From contig OZ255625.1 in NCBI GenBank assembly GCA_965276755.1, positions 3,596,001-3,660,000 on the forward strand: a stretch of DNA of 64,000 nucleotides. Direction: 5' to 3'. The DNA is from CAJCIS01 sp965276755. GTDB taxonomy: Bacteria; Pseudomonadota; Alphaproteobacteria; Acetobacterales; Acetobacteraceae. Below, piece after piece: positions 1-8,986 of this stretch. The translations under genes were made by a program, and so were the position numbers. Position 1 is the first letter of the stretch. Every line of letters begins with the position of its first letter. Below the pieces are notes generated by a model. The model ran no database searches and was not told where the DNA came from. It saw nothing but the letters and a program-made list of their open reading frames with translations.

Positions 1-1410
1 CGCCCCCGCGCCCTGCGCACCGAACGCGACCGCGCCCTGGTGCGCGACATGCTGCCCGCCATCACCGCCGCCCTCGCGCGCCAGTCCGACCCCGCAGCCG
101 CCCTGGCCCGGCTGGACGAGTTCATCTACCGCCTGCCCGCCGGCGTGCAGGTCTTCTCCCTGCTGCACCACAACCCCGCGCTGCTCGACCGCCTGGCCGA
201 AACGCTCGGCGCCGCCCCCGCGCTGGCCGACCATCTGGCGAGTTTCCCAGCCAGTCTCGAAGGCCTGGTCAGCCCGCAAGCCGAGGCGCCGGCCATCCCG
301 CCCTCGGCGCGCCTGGCCGCGCGGCTGGCCGACGCCAGGGCGCTCGATGACGCCGCCATGATCGCCGCGCGCATGGTGCGCGCGGACGAGTTCGCCATCG
401 CCACCGCCGAGTTCTTCGGCCGCATCGACGTGGACCAGGCCGCGGCCGCGCGTACGGCGCTCGCGGACGCCACCATGCGCGCCTTGGCCGCACGCGCGAT
501 GGCCGAGCACGTCGCGCGCTATGGCACCGTGGCCGGCGGCGGCATGGCAGTGGTCGCGCTGGGCAAGGCCGGTTCGGGCGAGATGATGGCCGGATCGGAC
601 CTCGATTTACTCCTGATCTACGACCACGCGAGCGATGCCACCGCCAGTCGTGGCCCGCGCGCGCTGGCGCCGAGCCAGTATTTCGCCCGCGCCGCGCAGG
701 GCTTCGTTGCCGCGCTGACCCTGCCGACGCGCCACGGACCGCTCTACGCCGTGGACATGCGCCTGCGCCCGTCGGGCAGCGCGGGTCCGGTCGCCGTCTC
801 GCTGAGTGCCTTTATCCGCTACCACGCGCAGGACGCCTGGACGTGGGAGCGCTTGGCGCTGACCCGCGCGCGGGTGGTCACCGCGCCTGCGGGGCTGCGA
901 CGCGCAGTGCAGCAGGCAATCGCCGCGGCGCGCCAGGCCGGCGAGCCTGCCCGCGTGCTGGCGGACACGCGTGCGATGCGTGTCCGCATGCAGCGGGATC
1001 AGCCTGTGCGCGGGGTGTGGGACGTGCGCCGGCGCGCGGGCGGCTTGCTCGATGTCGAATTCGTGGCGCAGGCGCTGCAATTGGTGCACGCCGGGAAATT
1101 CCCGGTCAGCGCGCGCCCTGTGGGCACGGCGGCACGCCTGGCGCAACTCGCGCGGCTGGGCGCCTTGCCGTGCGAGGATGCGGCCACGCTGGCGCGGGCC
1201 GATCGCACATGGCGGTGCGTGCAAAGCCTGTTGCGTATCGGGTTGGGTCCGCAGATACCGGCCTCACCCTCCGCGGTCGTGCTGGAGAAGGTATCTCGTG
1301 CCACAGGCTTTGGTCCGGATGAGGCCGGGCTGCTTGCCGGGCTGGACGATACGGCCGCTGCGGTACGCGCCGCGTTCGTGCGGTCAATTGGAGAGATCGA
1401 GTCCGCATGA
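1..1410 (+). CDS. glnE: Bifunctional glutamine synthetase adenylyltransferase/deadenylase, C-terminal part
   Basis: GlnE adds AMP to and removes it from glutamine synthetase in response to PII and glutamine. The frame is open from base 1, so the 5' end lies outside the window. About 469 residues of a roughly 950-residue family are present. The stretch around 570-620 reads GSGEMMAGSDLDLLLIYD, the second nucleotidyltransferase active site with its paired aspartates. The later VEFVAQALQLVH segment is also typical of the C-terminal half. The TGA stop overlaps the start of the peroxiredoxin gene by four bases (ATGA), which suggests translational coupling. Identity is secure; the true start cannot be seen. 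Confidence 0.95.
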   Translation, partial: RPRALRTERDRALVRDMLPAITAALARQSDPAAALARLDEFIYRLPAGVQVFSLLHHNPALLDRLAETLGAAPALADHLASFPASLEGLVSPQAEAPAIPPSARLAARLADARALDDAAMIAARMVRADEFAIATAEFFGRIDVDQAAAARTALADATMRALAARAMAEHVARYGTVAGGGMAVVALGKAGSGEMMAGSDLDLLLIYDHASDATASRGPRALAPSQYFARAAQGFVAALTLPTRHGPLYAVDMRLRPSGSAGPVAVSLSAFIRYHAQDAWTWERLALTRARVVTAPAGLRRAVQQAIAAARQAGEPARVLADTRAMRVRMQRDQPVRGVWDVRRRAGGLLDVEFVAQALQLVHAGKFPVSARPVGTAARLAQLARLGALPCEDAATLARADRTWRCVQSLLRIGLGPQIPASPSAVVLEKVSRATGFGPDEAGLLAGLDDTAAAVRAAFVRSIGEIESA

Positions 1411-1874
1411 GCATCACGCAAGGTGACCCCGCCCCCGCCTTTTCCCTGCCCGCCAGCGGAGGGCGCATTGTCAGCTCGGCTGGGCTGCACGGACGCTATT
1501 ATGTGCTGTATTTCTATCCCAAGGCCGATACGTCCGGCTGCACGAAGGAGGCGGTCGCCTTCCAGGCCGCCGCGGGCGAATTTGCACGGCACGGCGCCGA
1601 AATCATCGGCGTGTCGCGAGACCCGGTGCGCGCACTCGATAAATTTGCGGCCAAATACAATTTGCAGTTCCCTCTGGCCTCTGACGAGGAGGGCGCGCTC
1701 ACGCAGTCCTATGGCGTTTGGGTGGAGAAATCGATGTACGGCCGTAAATACATGGGCATTGAGCGATCGACCTTTCTGATCGGCCGCGACGGCGTAGTGC
1801 AGGCTGTCTGGCCCAAAGTGCGCGTCGAGGGGCACGCAGTCGAAGTGCTGAGCGCCATAGCCGCCCGCACCTGA
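1407..1874 (+). CDS. bcp: Thiol peroxidase of the Bcp/PrxQ family
   Basis: Peroxiredoxin of 155 residues that would reduce hydrogen and organic peroxides in the cytoplasm. The peroxidatic cysteine is Cys45 in DTSGCTKE, preceded by the YFYPKA strand. It is the only cysteine in the protein. The second cysteine found five residues later in E. coli Bcp is a valine here, so this should be a 1-Cys-type enzyme that needs an external thiol. The ATG overlaps the glnE stop, so the two genes are probably cotranscribed. A copy of repeat family 1 begins 20 bases after the stop. Confidence 0.93.
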   Translation: MSITQGDPAPAFSLPASGGRIVSSAGLHGRYYVLYFYPKADTSGCTKEAVAFQAAAGEFARHGAEIIGVSRDPVRALDKFAAKYNLQFPLASDEEGALTQSYGVWVEKSMYGRKYMGIERSTFLIGRDGVVQAVWPKVRVEGHAVEVLSAIAART

Positions 1875-1893
1875 GTTGCTTGTTACTACAAAT

Positions 1894-1930
1894 GACGGGG
1901 GGTCTGGGGGGGATGGCACATCTCCCCCGG
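1894..1930 (+). repeat. Family 1 repeat, single arm
   Basis: One plus-oriented arm: GACGGGGGGTCT, then a GGGGGGGAT / GGCAC loop / ATCTCCCCC hairpin. It lies between bcp and the MFS gene. If the MFS gene started at the upstream TTG (1876), this arm would be translated as its N-terminus. Confidence 0.9.
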
Positions 1931-1932
1931 CC

Positions 1933-3198
1933 TTGCTTCCTTCGCCGAAGATATCTCGCAAGAGGCTGATCGCCGCAGCATCGATCGGCAATGCGCTAGA
2001 ATTCTACGACTTTACGGTGTACGGCTATTTCGCCACGCAAATTGCCGCGGCGTTCTTCCCCGGCAATGTCCAGCATTCGCAATTGGCGGCGTGGGGCACC
2101 TACGGCACGGCGTTTTTGGCCCGTCCGCTGGGCGCGCTGGTGCTGGGCAGCTACGCCGACCGGGTGGGGCGGCGCGCGGCGATGACGCTCTCTATCCTGC
2201 TGATGACAGCCGGCACGTTCATGATGGCCTTTATGCCCGGCATGGCCACGATCGGCTGGGTGGCGCCTTGGGGCATTCTGGTTGCGCGCCTATTGCAGGG
2301 TTTTTCGGCCGGCGGCGAATTCGGCGGGGCGACGGCCTTCATGCTCGAACATGGCGGCACGCGCGGCGGGTTGATGGCGAGTTTCCAGTTCATCAGTCAA
2401 TCCGTATCCACGCTGTTCGGGGCGGGGATTGCGTATCTGACTGCGCTCTTACTTCCCGCTCAGGCCTTGCATGATTGGGGATTTCGCGTGCCCTTCGTCA
2501 TCGGCCTTCTGATCTGTCCGGTCGGCCTGTATTTGCGTCGCGTGGCGCATGACCCCGAGATTTTCGTGCGTGCGGAACGTCTGCGCGCCCCGGGGCTGCG
2601 TGTATTGCGCCGACATTGGCCAAGCATTCTGCTGGGTGCGGGCACGATCGCCGGCGGCACGGCAGGGACATACCTCACGATCTATCTGCCAAGCTATGCA
2701 CAGCATGTCCTGCATATGCGCGCCACCGACAGCCTTGCCGTGCCGGTGATTGCGGCGATGGCCGGGCTGGTCGTGACGCCGATTGTGGCGCACTGGTCCG
2801 ATCGCGTCGGGCGGCTGAGGCCCGCGCTGGTGTTTGCACCGTTGCTGATGCTGGCGGCCTATCCTGCGTTCTGGGTCATTTCTACGGCACCCGTGTTCGG
2901 CGTGCTTGTGGTGATGACGGTTTTGCTCGTGGGTTTGCGCAGCGCCTATAGCGCGCCGCTGCCTGCGCTGCTGGGCGAGTTGTTTCCGCCCAATCTGCGC
3001 GGCGTGGGCATGTCGGTGAGCTATTCGCTAGGCGTGCTGGTGTTCGGCAGCCTGGCGCCGTTCATCAATACTTGGGTCATCGGCGCGAGCGGTGATCGGC
3101 GCTTTCCCGGCATTTATCTGGGTGTGTGCTCGCTGGTGACGCTGGGCTGCCTGCTCGCGATCAGGCGGTGTTTCGCGGGAAAAATGGGCAATAAATGA
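1933..3198 (+). CDS. MFS transporter, metabolite:H+ symporter type
   Basis: Inner-membrane transporter of about 421 residues with roughly twelve hydrophobic segments. ALEFYDFTVYGYFA at the start and GSYADRVGRR between the second and third segments are typical of the MHS (sugar/metabolite:H+ symporter) branch, which includes citrate, proline and shikimate carriers. Substrate is unknown. The start is uncertain: a TTG at 1933 gives a normal N-terminus, while a TTG at 1876 would add residues encoded by the preceding repeat. The TGA stop (3196-3198) overlaps the first bases of the next repeat. Confidence 0.85.
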   Translation: MLPSPKISRKRLIAAASIGNALEFYDFTVYGYFATQIAAAFFPGNVQHSQLAAWGTYGTAFLARPLGALVLGSYADRVGRRAAMTLSILLMTAGTFMMAFMPGMATIGWVAPWGILVARLLQGFSAGGEFGGATAFMLEHGGTRGGLMASFQFISQSVSTLFGAGIAYLTALLLPAQALHDWGFRVPFVIGLLICPVGLYLRRVAHDPEIFVRAERLRAPGLRVLRRHWPSILLGAGTIAGGTAGTYLTIYLPSYAQHVLHMRATDSLAVPVIAAMAGLVVTPIVAHWSDRVGRLRPALVFAPLLMLAAYPAFWVISTAPVFGVLVVMTVLLVGLRSAYSAPLPALLGELFPPNLRGVGMSVSYSLGVLVFGSLAPFINTWVIGASGDRRFPGIYLGVCSLVTLGCLLAIRRCFAGKMGNK

Positions 3199-3322
3199 CG
3201 GCGGGTCCGCGGGGGCAGGCACCGCTCCCCCCGGCCTTTTCTGGAAGTGTCAGCCTTTCGGTTTAGCAATATGAAGTGGAGAAAGACTGGGTGGGACGTG
3301 CCGTCCCCCCAGACCCCCCGTC
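3197..3322. repeat. Family 1 repeat, two arms pointing outward
   Basis: A plus arm (3197-3234, divergent GGCGGGTCCGCGGGGG form) and a minus arm (3287-3322) are separated by about 50 bases. This is the reverse of the usual facing arrangement. The minus arm has a GAC/GTC stem around GTGCC. The unit sits between two convergent genes, the MFS transporter and the catalase-like gene. Confidence 0.8.
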
Positions 3323-3327
3323 GATTA

Positions 3328-4425
3328 TTAGGTGCCGCGCGGCTCTCCCATCGGGCACCCTGTATGCAGCCCGCGAAACGCCGCCGAGTTCTTGTAGGTC
3401 GCCCGCCGCGTCCGGTTGACGCCACCCAGCGGCCTGTGCGCCGCCAGCCCATGCCAAGGCGAGAAAGCCAGCCCGTCATCCACCGCGCGCCTGTTCTCCT
3501 CGCTCCACGCATTCTGCACCGGCGCGAACAGGTGAGCGACTGTCACATAGGGGCTCTTGTCCTCCGGCCAGACGGCCGAGGAATCCTCCACAGGCATGGC
3601 CTTTCCATCGGTCGCGAGCTGGACCTGCAGCGCCCACTCGCCGCCCTGCCGGTCGAAATGGCCGATCACCGCCTCGCGTAGCGCGTGCGGCCGCTCATGC
3701 ACGTCCAGGTGCTGCCCGGTCAGAGCCGTCAGCCCGTTCGACACCGGCTTGATGGAAAATTTGGCGTAGTATGGCCCGAACAGGAACGGCGTCTGGCTGT
3801 AGAAGGTCTCGCCCAGGATGTTGGTTGCCGGCTGGCCGCCGAGCGTGCTCACCAGAGGGCTCTTGTGGCCGAACGCCTCCAGCAGCGACTCCGTGCCCCG
3901 CGCGATATGGGACAGCGTCTGCTTCAGCCCTTCGAATTTGTCTGTCGTGCCGGCCAGCGATTTCAGGCTGCCGAGGAATTTCCTGGCCGTCGGCGCGGCG
4001 AAGGCCGGCCCGTTGACCATGACGAAATCCTGCGTCACGTCGCCTTCGCTGCCGGGCAGGCGTTCGCCTTCCACGCCGATCACTTTAATTGCCAGGCCAC
4101 GCGGCGTGGAAACATCGTCGCTGAGCATGTCGCCGGGCAGGGTGGAAAAGCGCATCACCACGTCGTAGCGCCCGGGCATGGCGAACAGCCCCTGCGCCAG
4201 GGTGGGCGGCAAACCCTGCGGCACGGTCAGCGTCGCCTTCAGGATGCCGTGCGACTTGGCATGCACGCTGCGCGATGCGTGACCGGAGTCGGCGAAGACC
4301 TTCTCGCGTATGCCTTTCAGCGTCTCCTCCAGCCCGGTTTCAGTCTCCGCCTCGTTCTCTTCCAGCGTCTCCATGTCTGCGGCAAACGGGATAGGCGTGT
4401 GGGGCGTTTCCGCGGTCGGGCTCAT
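3328..4425 (-). CDS. Catalase-family haem protein (SrpA/KatA-like short form)
   Basis: A 365-residue protein related to the core of monofunctional catalases but shorter than classical enzymes (about 480 residues or more). The SRSVHAKSHG segment corresponds to the distal-histidine region, and MRFSTLPGD and DFVMVNGPAF match conserved catalase-core strands. The canonical proximal RxxxY motif was not identified with confidence, so catalase versus peroxidase activity is open. ATG at 4425 is preceded by GGAG; longer in-frame extensions lack an obvious ribosome site. The stop lies six bases from a family 1 repeat. Confidence 0.82.
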   Translation of the reverse strand: MSPTAETPHTPIPFAADMETLEENEAETETGLEETLKGIREKVFADSGHASRSVHAKSHGILKATLTVPQGLPPTLAQGLFAMPGRYDVVMRFSTLPGDMLSDDVSTPRGLAIKVIGVEGERLPGSEGDVTQDFVMVNGPAFAAPTARKFLGSLKSLAGTTDKFEGLKQTLSHIARGTESLLEAFGHKSPLVSTLGGQPATNILGETFYSQTPFLFGPYYAKFSIKPVSNGLTALTGQHLDVHERPHALREAVIGHFDRQGGEWALQVQLATDGKAMPVEDSSAVWPEDKSPYVTVAHLFAPVQNAWSEENRRAVDDGLAFSPWHGLAAHRPLGGVNRTRRATYKNSAAFRGLHTGCPMGEPRGT

Positions 4426-4584
4426 GAGGGCGCTCCAGACATGGCATGACATACGTTGGCTCAGATGCGGTGATACCGCCTGAGCCAAACGCCTTTGCTT
4501 TACTGCGGGTTTTCGGGCGATGGGCGCTCCAGCCATCTGCGTCGGCGTAGCCCAAGCACATCTTCCACAGCCTTCCGGCTCGCG

Positions 4585-4725
4585 TCAGACGCGCGGGTGA
4601 CCGTGCCCGGTCAGTTCGTGCAAAGCCGGAACCAAAAGCAGGCCGACCGCAATTCCCAGCGCCGCCAGCGCCGCCACGCCTTGCAACGGATTGGCCAACA
4701 GCCAGGCGACAGCAACATCGATCAT
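4585..4725 (-). CDS. Small single-pass membrane protein, unknown
   Basis: A 46-residue ORF starting at ATG 4725, preceded by a good AGGAAGGG ribosome site. The product has one strongly hydrophobic stretch (VAALAALGIAVGLLLVPAL) and a His-rich tail (HELTGHGHPRV). No family is recognised. The preserved ribosome site and hydrophobic pattern are the only support for it being a real gene. Confidence 0.5.
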   Translation of the reverse strand: MIDVAVAWLLANPLQGVAALAALGIAVGLLLVPALHELTGHGHPRV

Positions 4726-4819
4726 CGGTCCGCCCTTCCTGCGCAAGGTCAACACTGCGCGGCAGGTTAGCACCGCTCGTTACCGCAAACGACTCTAAAC
4801 GGCGCGTGTTTCAAAAAAT

Positions 4820-5740
4820 CTAGTTCCGGCCTGGGTTTTCCATGCTGCGCCGCACAACATCCTTCGGCCAACGCCGGTGCAGCCAAAGCCAGGTGTCCGG
4901 ACGCTCCCTGATCCAGCTTTCGAACACGTCATTCATCGCCTGCGTCAGCGCGGCCACGTCACCCCGCCTGCTGCCCGTCTGCGGCATCGCCAGAGGCGGG
5001 TGCACCACAAGGCGCAGGCGCGCCGGCCCGAGGCGCTCGACATGGCCCATCACGAAAGGCGCGCCAAAATGCAGGCTGAAGGAGGCCGCGGCAGGTGCGG
5101 TCATCGCCTTCAGGCCAAACAGCGAGGCCTGCACGCCGTCGTTCAGCTTCTGGTCCATCAACAGGCCCAAATAGCCGCCGTGCGCCAGGTGCGCCGCCGC
5201 CCCGCGCGCGCCGGCGCCGCCCTTGGCGAACATCGGCGCCGGCGCGCCTCCGCCCAGCCGGATCATGGCGCGTTGTCGCCACGCCATAATGGCCGCATCC
5301 ACGCCCGGATTGGCCGCGGCGCGATAAAAACCCGCGCAGCGCACGCCAAAGGCCGCCCCGATCGGCAGCATCGCCTCCCAATTGCCGATATGGGCGGAGA
5401 CAAACACGGCGGGTCCGCCAGCTTCCAGCACGGCCAGGTTCGCCTGGCCCACGATCTCAAAACCGGGTCCCACGCGGGTTTGCGCGAGGTCGCCCAGATG
5501 GGGCAGTTCGCCCACGGTGCGCCCGAGATTGTCCCACACCCCGCGCACGATGCGCCGGCGCTGCGACCGGTCCAGCGCCGGCATGGCCGCGCGCAGATTG
5601 TCGTGGGCAACGCGCGAGACCGGCAGCAGCGGGCCGATCAGGCGCGCGATCGCGCCGGCCAGATTGGAGGCAGCGACTGGGCTTAGCGCGCGCAGGCATG
5701 CGAAAAGGACGCGGACTAAGGCGGCTTCGGTGCGCTTCAC
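4820..5740 (-). CDS. lpxL: Lipid A biosynthesis acyltransferase (LpxL/HtrB family)
   Basis: About 306 residues. The family transfers a secondary acyl chain to the lipid A precursor at the inner membrane. The HIGNWEAM segment supplies the HX4D/E catalytic motif of this family. The GTG start at 5740 overlaps the lpxK stop by four bases (GTGA), indicating translational coupling. It is the last gene of an LPS block in the order DUF374, waaA, lpxK, lpxL. The acyl chain and position cannot be told from sequence, so the symbol is by family. Confidence 0.88.
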   Translation of the reverse strand: MKRTEAALVRVLFACLRALSPVAASNLAGAIARLIGPLLPVSRVAHDNLRAAMPALDRSQRRRIVRGVWDNLGRTVGELPHLGDLAQTRVGPGFEIVGQANLAVLEAGGPAVFVSAHIGNWEAMLPIGAAFGVRCAGFYRAAANPGVDAAIMAWRQRAMIRLGGGAPAPMFAKGGAGARGAAAHLAHGGYLGLLMDQKLNDGVQASLFGLKAMTAPAAASFSLHFGAPFVMGHVERLGPARLRLVVHPPLAMPQTGSRRGDVAALTQAMNDVFESWIRERPDTWLWLHRRWPKDVVRRSMENPGRN

Positions 5741-6759
5741 GGAACGAGCTGGGGCTCTGCCCCAGACCCCGCTGGTGGAGCGAAGCCGCTCCCCCAGGCC
5801 CCCGGCTTTCGTAGGAAACGATCCAACCGCGTATCGTCTCTCCAGGCCAGCGCGACGTCGAGAGCGAGCACATCCGTGCGCAAGGACGCGTCTAGGCGCG
5901 CGAAATCCTTCGCCGTCGTTACTAGCGTTGCACCACACGCCGCCGCCTGCCGGCGCAAACGTTTCAATTCGCCTGCGCCGTACACATGATGATCGGCGAA
6001 TGCGGCCTCTGCCGCCACCTCGATGCCCGCCTGCCGCAACGTTGCGAAAAACTTGGCCGGCCGACCGATGCCGGCAAAGGCCACGACCCGCCTTCCGGCC
6101 ATCGCCGCCATTGCCGGCCCGGGCACCATCTCAGCGTTCAGAACTGGCAGCCAAGGCGGCAAGCTTGCCAGCGCGCCGGCCTCATCCTCGCCGATAAGCA
6201 CCGCGCCCACACACCGAGCCGCGGCGGCGGCTACCGGCTCCCGCAACGGCCCCGCCGGCAACAGATGTCCGTTGCCAAACCCCACTACCCCATCGATCAC
6301 CAGCAGCGCGGCGTCCTGGCCCAAGGTCGAGTTCTGCAGCCCGTCATCCATCACCAGCGCCTCGGCACCGGCCGCGACCGCCGCGCGTGCCAAGGCGCCG
6401 CGGTCGGGGCCTGTCCAAACCGGCGCGACGGCGGCCAGCAGAAGCGCCTCGTCACCCACCACGCGCGCGACGTCACGCGTCGGGTCCACGCGCCGCACGA
6501 ACCTGCCGTCACCGCCATGGCCGCGCGTCAGCGCGTGCGCCTCGACGCCGGCCGCGTGCAGGCGAGCCAGGATGTCCAGGCACACCGGCGTCTTTCCCGT
6601 CCCGCCCACGGTGGCATTGCCGACGCAAAGCACCGGCACCGGCGCCCGCCAGCCAGTCCGGGCAAGCCGCGCCGCCGTGGCCCGCGCGGTCAGCGCCTCC
6701 AGAGGCGAGAGTAGCGCCGCGGGCCACCCGCCGCTCTGCCAAAAGACCGGCGCCCTCAT
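5737..6759 (-). CDS. lpxK: Tetraacyldisaccharide 4'-kinase
   Basis: LpxK phosphorylates the 4' position of the lipid A disaccharide at the inner membrane. The 340-residue protein begins with a hydrophobic N-terminus, followed by the P-loop GNATVGGTGKTP typical of LpxK. LVMDDGLQN further on matches the family's conserved D-D-G-x-Q region. ATG at 6759 overlaps the waaA stop (ATGA), and its own stop overlaps the lpxL start, so the three genes form one tightly coupled unit. Confidence 0.95.
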   Translation of the reverse strand: MRAPVFWQSGGWPAALLSPLEALTARATAARLARTGWRAPVPVLCVGNATVGGTGKTPVCLDILARLHAAGVEAHALTRGHGGDGRFVRRVDPTRDVARVVGDEALLLAAVAPVWTGPDRGALARAAVAAGAEALVMDDGLQNSTLGQDAALLVIDGVVGFGNGHLLPAGPLREPVAAAAARCVGAVLIGEDEAGALASLPPWLPVLNAEMVPGPAMAAMAGRRVVAFAGIGRPAKFFATLRQAGIEVAAEAAFADHHVYGAGELKRLRRQAAACGATLVTTAKDFARLDASLRTDVLALDVALAWRDDTRLDRFLRKPGAWGSGFAPPAGSGAEPQLVP

Positions 6760-8027
6760 GGCCCCATCAAAGCCACCAACCGCGCGGCCATGCGGGCCGG
6801 CAGCTCCGCCTCGCCCGCGGCGGCCCGGCGCGCCTCAAGCCCCATCGCCTGGGCCATCGAAGGCTCGCGCAGCATTCGATCGACCCAGCGCACGAGGGCT
6901 GCTTCATCGGCCACGCTCTCCAATCCGCCGCACGCGATCAGGCGCGCGGTGGCCTGGGCAAAATTGTGCATCGCCGGGCCTGCGGCAATCGCGCAGCCCA
7001 GCCGCGCCGGCTCCAGCGGGTTCTGTCCGCCACCGGCCGCAAAGCTCTTGCCGATGAAGACGATGGGACAGAGACGATAGAACAGGCCAAGTTCACCCAG
7101 CGTATCGGCAATCCACAGACCCGGCGCCGGATCGGCCCCGCCCGCGCGGCGACCAACCCCACCAAGTTGGGCCGCAATGGCAGGCCCGCGCTCTGGATGG
7201 CGTGGCACGATCATCGTGACCAGCCCCGGATGTGCGCCCTCGAGCGCCTGGTGCACGCGCGCCGCGCAGGCCTCATCACCGGGATGGGTGCTGGCCGCCA
7301 GCCATGCTGGCCGCCCGCCGAGTACCGCGGCCAGCCGCGCCAGCTCGGCCTCATCGACCGGCAGGTCGGGCGCCGCGGTCTTCAGGTTGCCCGGCGCATC
7401 GACGCGCGCCGCCCCAAGCGAGACCAGACGTTGCGCGTCCGCCTCCGACTGCGCGGCTACCCAGGCAAACCCGCCCAGGATCTCGGCGGCAAACCCCGGC
7501 GCATTGCACCAGCGGGCGGCGCTGCGCACCGAAAGGCGCGCATTGAGCAATGCGGTCGGGATGCCCCGCGCCCGACAGGCGCCGATCAGGTTGGGCCACA
7601 GCTCGCTTTCCATGAAGCAGGCCGCGTCGGGGCGCCAATGGTCCAGAAAGCGCGCGCCCCAGGCCGGCACGTCCAGCGGGGCGAAGCGGTGCAGCACGCG
7701 CGGCGCCAGCCCCAGCTCGGGCAGGCGCTGGGCCAGCAGGCGCGCGCTGGTCAGCGTGCCTGTGGTAAAGAGCACGTGGATGTGCGGCGGCAGGGCGGAG
7801 AGCACGGGCAGGACGGAGACCGCCTCGCCCACGCTGGCCGCGTGCAGCCAGAGAAGGCGGCCGTCGGGGCGCGGGGACGTATCGATGCCGCGGCGCTCGG
7901 CGGCACGGGCGCGGTCCTCCTTGCCCTGTGCGGCACGGCGGGCGAGCAACAGGCGCAGCGCCGGTGTGGCCAAGGTGGCGGCGATGGACCAGAGGCGCGC
8001 GGCGGGCGAGCGCTTCACGCGGCGCAC
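6756..8027 (-). CDS. waaA: 3-deoxy-D-manno-octulosonate transferase (Kdo transferase)
   Basis: WaaA (KdtA) attaches Kdo residues to lipid IVA. It is a membrane-associated GT-B glycosyltransferase; at 423 residues the length is normal. LWLHAASVGEA near residue 60 carries the conserved glutamate of the Kdo-transferase active site. ESELWPNL and GGQNPLEPA are further family signatures. It overlaps the DUF374 gene by 13 bases upstream and lpxK by four bases downstream. Confidence 0.95.
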   Translation of the reverse strand: MRRVKRSPAARLWSIAATLATPALRLLLARRAAQGKEDRARAAERRGIDTSPRPDGRLLWLHAASVGEAVSVLPVLSALPPHIHVLFTTGTLTSARLLAQRLPELGLAPRVLHRFAPLDVPAWGARFLDHWRPDAACFMESELWPNLIGACRARGIPTALLNARLSVRSAARWCNAPGFAAEILGGFAWVAAQSEADAQRLVSLGAARVDAPGNLKTAAPDLPVDEAELARLAAVLGGRPAWLAASTHPGDEACAARVHQALEGAHPGLVTMIVPRHPERGPAIAAQLGGVGRRAGGADPAPGLWIADTLGELGLFYRLCPIVFIGKSFAAGGGQNPLEPARLGCAIAAGPAMHNFAQATARLIACGGLESVADEAALVRWVDRMLREPSMAQAMGLEARRAAAGEAELPARMAARLVALMGP

Positions 8028-8704
8028 AGGGTGTCTGCCCGCGACGTTGCCTCAGCCAATGCCGCGGCCAGGCGCGCCTGCCCGGCCTGGCGATCGCCGC
8101 GCGCCACGATCAAGGGGGCGGCGCAGACGATCGCGCCGCGGCCAAACGGGAGCGGCAGGATCATGCGGTCCCACGTGCCCAGGCGGATCCGATAGCGCAG
8201 GCGGGCGGCCGAGGGCAGGATCGGCGCGCCGGACAAGGCGGCCAACTGGATCGCGCCTTGGGCGGCGACATGCGGGGGGCCGCGCGGGCCATCGGGTGTG
8301 ACGATGACAGCGTCTCCTGCGGCCAGGCGCGCCAGTAATGCGCGCAGGGCCGCGGCCCCGCCCTTGTCGCGGCCGCCGGGCTTGGCGCTGGAGCCGTGCA
8401 CCGTATCGACCGCAAAGCGCGCCATGATGGCGGCGATGAAGCGCCCGTCGCGGTGGCGGCTGACCAGGGCCGCGGCGCGGCGGTCTGGATTGCCGCAGCG
8501 GAGCTCGGCCCAGCCGGCGGGCATCAGGGGCAGGCATTCGTGCCAGAAGGCGATGATCACCGGGCCCTGGGCGGCAAAGGGGGCGAGGTGGGCTTGCCCC
8601 TCGATCTGCCAGCGCGTGGAGCGCAGGGCGAAGGCCAGATACGTGCCGAGCACGGCTTCGGCCGTGCGCAGCACAGCCTGGCTGTTCAGCAATCGGGTGA
8701 ACAT
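8015..8704 (-). CDS. DUF374 (LPLAT-like) acyltransferase
   Basis: A 229-residue protein with the DUF374 pattern: hydrophobic start, IIAFWHECLPLMP around residue 50, then SRHRDG and TPDGPRGP. The family resembles lysophospholipid acyltransferases and commonly sits beside waaA/lpxK in alphaproteobacteria, so a role in lipid A or envelope lipid acylation is inferred. ATG 8704 is chosen; any longer frame would read into the neighbouring repeat. It opens the LPS operon and overlaps waaA. Confidence 0.82.
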   Translation of the reverse strand: MFTRLLNSQAVLRTAEAVLGTYLAFALRSTRWQIEGQAHLAPFAAQGPVIIAFWHECLPLMPAGWAELRCGNPDRRAAALVSRHRDGRFIAAIMARFAVDTVHGSSAKPGGRDKGGAAALRALLARLAAGDAVIVTPDGPRGPPHVAAQGAIQLAALSGAPILPSAARLRYRIRLGTWDRMILPLPFGRGAIVCAAPLIVARGDRQAGQARLAAALAEATSRADTLCAA

Positions 8705-8759
8705 GGCGCCCGCTAGCACGCCGTGCGCTACCAGTGAAATCGAGTGAGAGGCTGAAGAG

Positions 8760-8871
8760 GCTGGGGGAGATGTGCCATCCCCCCCAGACCCCCCGTCATT
8801 ATTTAGGACGGAGCCCAAAAATCGACGGGGGGGTCTGGGGGGATGGCACATCTCCCCCAGCTCTTGCCAGC
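8760..8871. repeat. Family 1 repeat, facing pair
   Basis: Arms 8760-8797 and 8824-8871 are inverted copies around a 26-base centre containing ATTTAGGACGG. Both have the GAT/ATC stem. It lies upstream of the LPS operon, between it and the divergent OmpA gene. Confidence 0.95.
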
Positions 8872-8986
8872 CTGCGTTACCTTTTAACAACAACAAGGCT
8901 CTACCGTCGGTGGTTTACGGCCGCGGGATTGCGCGGCCAGGCACTTCGCGGCACAGGTTCATGGGGCTGCGTTCACGCGCGGGGGA

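Noticed and set aside
6387..8195. A 602-codon open frame on the plus strand
   Set aside because: It is antisense to lpxK and waaA, which have full catalytic motifs. The product is Arg/Ala-rich low complexity, typical of a shadow frame in GC-rich DNA.
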